Assembly (NCBI GenBank): GCA_027492445.1
Contig: JAPUES010000119.1
Span: forward strand, 1 to 15,911
Direction: 5' to 3'
DNA from: Sporomusaceae bacterium
GTDB lineage: Bacteria > Bacillota > Negativicutes > DSM-13327
DNA length: 15,911 bases
Below are positions 14,705 to 15,911 of this stretch, piece by piece. Position numbers and translations under genes: made by a program. Below the pieces are notes generated by a model. That model was not told the DNA's origin. It did not search any database and worked only from the letters and a program-made list of their open reading frames with translations. Positions within the stretch are counted from its first letter, which is position 1. Every line of letters begins with the position of its first letter.

Positions 14705-15667
14705 TTATTCCTGACTAAATAACTCCGGATATGCTGCTTGGGCCACACCAAATACACCTTTGACAATATGTTGAGAGGTACAGAAGAGATACCGGTCTGG
14801 TACTTGGATTAGTCTTCTGTCTTTTACTGCCCTGATGGTTTGTAACGCTGGATCATTTTGCACCTCTTCTTTATATTGATTGGTATCTTTTTTCCCAGTA
14901 TAATCCCAAGTCGGTAGCAATAAAAAATCTGGATTAATCTCTACTAATTGTTCCTTGCTCAAAGTAGCATTCATACCCAAACCAGCAATTGCTGCTGCAT
15001 TCTTTATCCCTGCATACTGGCAGATCGTATCAAAGGTACTCCCAATGCCTCCACTACCGCCCATATTGGAAAAACGTGCCGTCACCTGACGTTCTGCCTC
15101 CGGTATAAGTTTAACTTTATCGGAAATTTTACCCAGGGAAGCATGCATATGAGCTATCATTTCTGCACCTTTTTCTGCTTCACCCACCACACGAGCAATA
15201 TCTGAAATATTCTGCTGAACCTGCTCAATATTGCGGGCACTTTTAAAAACATATACTGGTAAACCTGCATCTCTTAGGACCTGAATCAATTCTATAGGGT
15301 GCCAATCGGGAAGCAAAACTAGGTCTGGTTGCAGGGCAATAATGGTTTCCCCATTGGCACGTATTTTATTCGGTACTTGTTTAGCTTCTACCGTAATGTT
15401 AGAAATACCAATATCATCCGCTAAATAGGTTAAAGCGGCAATTCTCTCTACCGACACCAGTTCCATCAAAATTTCATCAGTAGCAATACTAACTGAAACA
15501 ATCCGCTTTGGTTTATGAGGTAATGTAACTACAAAGCCTTGGCTATCTGTTACTTTATACCCACCTGCAAGCTTATCTGCTGGTTGCTTAAAGGAACAAC
15601 CACTGCTGATCATTAGGCAGAGCAGTAATAGGGCCACTCTCGACATAATATATTTCCTCTTATCCAT
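14705..15667 (-). CDS. btuF: Corrinoid-binding lipoprotein of the ABC transporter (BtuF-like)
   Basis: This is the extracytoplasmic substrate-binding protein of the importer. It has a lipoprotein signal peptide: basic start MDKRK, hydrophobic core VALLLLCLMI, and the lipobox ISSGC with the lipidated cysteine at C24. The rest is a PF01497-type periplasmic-binding fold, with VTLPHKPKRIVSVSIATDEILMEL early on and ALQPDLVLLPDW around the first lobe. Length is 320 aa from the ATG at 15667. GAGGAG ends 7 nt before this ATG; a GTG three bases upstream is only 4 nt from it. The SD and the ATG both lie inside the last codons of a cobN remnant, whose stop overlaps the start (ATGGATAA). Cell-surface anchoring fits a Gram-positive or diderm Firmicute. 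The ligand is inferred from context. Confidence 0.88.
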   Translation of the reverse strand: MDKRKYIMSRVALLLLCLMISSGCSFKQPADKLAGGYKVTDSQGFVVTLPHKPKRIVSVSIATDEILMELVSVERIAALTYLADDIGISNITVEAKQVPNKIRANGETIIALQPDLVLLPDWHPIELIQVLRDAGLPVYVFKSARNIEQVQQNISDIARVVGEAEKGAEMIAHMHASLGKISDKVKLIPEAERQVTARFSNMGGSGGIGSTFDTICQYAGIKNAAAIAGLGMNATLSKEQLVEINPDFLLLPTWDYTGKKDTNQYKEEVQNDPALQTIRAVKDRRLIQVPDRYLFCTSQHIVKGVFGVAQAAYPELFSQE

Positions 15668-15850
15668 CACTACGCTCCTCTAGCTCGCCTTCAATCGACA
15701 AGTATAATTGTTTGGTATCTTCTTTGGCATTTCACAAACCTCGCTGGGACGCTTCTAATAGTGTCCCTGCAGTGCCCAGGATAACACTCTTCTACACAAG
15801 AAAGCACCCTCTACACCCAAGCTTTCACTAAGGCGAAACCACCTCCATTT
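15660..15850 (-). pseudogene. Decayed 3' remnant of a second cobN
   Basis: Read on the minus strand, the last codons before the stop at 15662-15660 encode QLYLSIEGELEERSDG, nearly the C-terminus of the intact CobN (QLYLSIEGELEDRSDG). Further upstream EASQRGL and WALQ are also recognisable. The frame is broken: the Trp codon after QRGL is TGA (15734-15732). WALQ and EASQRGL are in different frames because of a short deletion, and a few codons are missing before QLYL. Weaker similarity continues to about 15850, where it fades; that end is approximate. No intact start or SD belongs to it. The tail now supplies the SD and start overlap for btuF. The region from 15850 to the window end shows no gene I can support. 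Confidence 0.82.
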
Positions 15851-15911
15851 TATATAGAAAGTACGTTAAACTCTGAAGATAAAAGTTCTTGATTCTCTAT
15901 ATCCCAATCAA

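Noticed and set aside
15850..15911. Promoter in the right-edge AT-rich stretch (TATATAAAAT on the minus strand).
   Set aside because: No convincing -35 at the proper distance, and the cobN remnant may extend into it. The operon promoter is probably outside the window.
1..15911. CRISPR arrays, tRNA or rRNA genes, insertion sequences, phage genes.
   Set aside because: No repeat-spacer pattern, tRNA-like cloverleaf, transposase or phage protein was seen on either strand. The only duplication evidence is the cobN remnant and the paired leader elements.

Overview
The window looks like a low-GC anaerobic Firmicute. The mix of an anaerobic-type CbiK cobaltochelatase, a CobN-type chelatase, a cobalamin riboswitch, a CbiZ amidohydrolase and strong Shine-Dalgarno (SD) sites would suit the Negativicutes (Sporomusa/Pelosinus-like), but that placement is inference from gene content only. 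All real genes lie on the minus strand, so the region reads from right to left.

Right part (15.9 to 7.2 kb): a decayed 3' remnant of a second cobN leads straight into a compact operon. It encodes a BtuF-like lipoprotein, a BtuC-like permease, a BtuD-like ATPase with an extra C-terminal domain, a radical SAM/SPASM protein, CbiZ, a ChlI/BchI-like AAA+ ATPase and a ChlD/BchD-like AAA+/vWA protein. Genes overlap or are separated by at most 65 nt, and most have clear SD sites. No promoter for this operon is convincing inside the window; it probably lies upstream of the right edge.

Middle (7.1 to 5.2 kb): a PAP2-family membrane phosphatase with an altered active-site motif, then a sigma-A-like promoter and a short structured leader ending in a terminator-like hairpin. 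This leader precedes cbiK, whose product has a histidine-rich tail and an altered first catalytic motif.

Left part (5.2 kb to the edge): a complete cobalamin riboswitch with a strong terminator, an intact cobN, and a TIM-barrel gene cut by the left edge that resembles the cobamide-remodelling hydrolase CbiR.

Taken together this is a corrinoid salvage and remodelling locus. The ABC transporter would import cobamides or cobinamide. CbiZ and CbiR-like enzymes would remove the lower-ligand side. CobN with the ChlI/ChlD pair forms a Class I (ATP-dependent) metal chelatase, and CbiK is a Class II chelatase. The least explained parts are the radical SAM/SPASM enzyme coupled to cbiZ, the C-terminal domain of the ATPase, the reason for two chelatase types in a salvage locus, and the riboswitch-tail-like element that recurs without an aptamer in front of cbiK.
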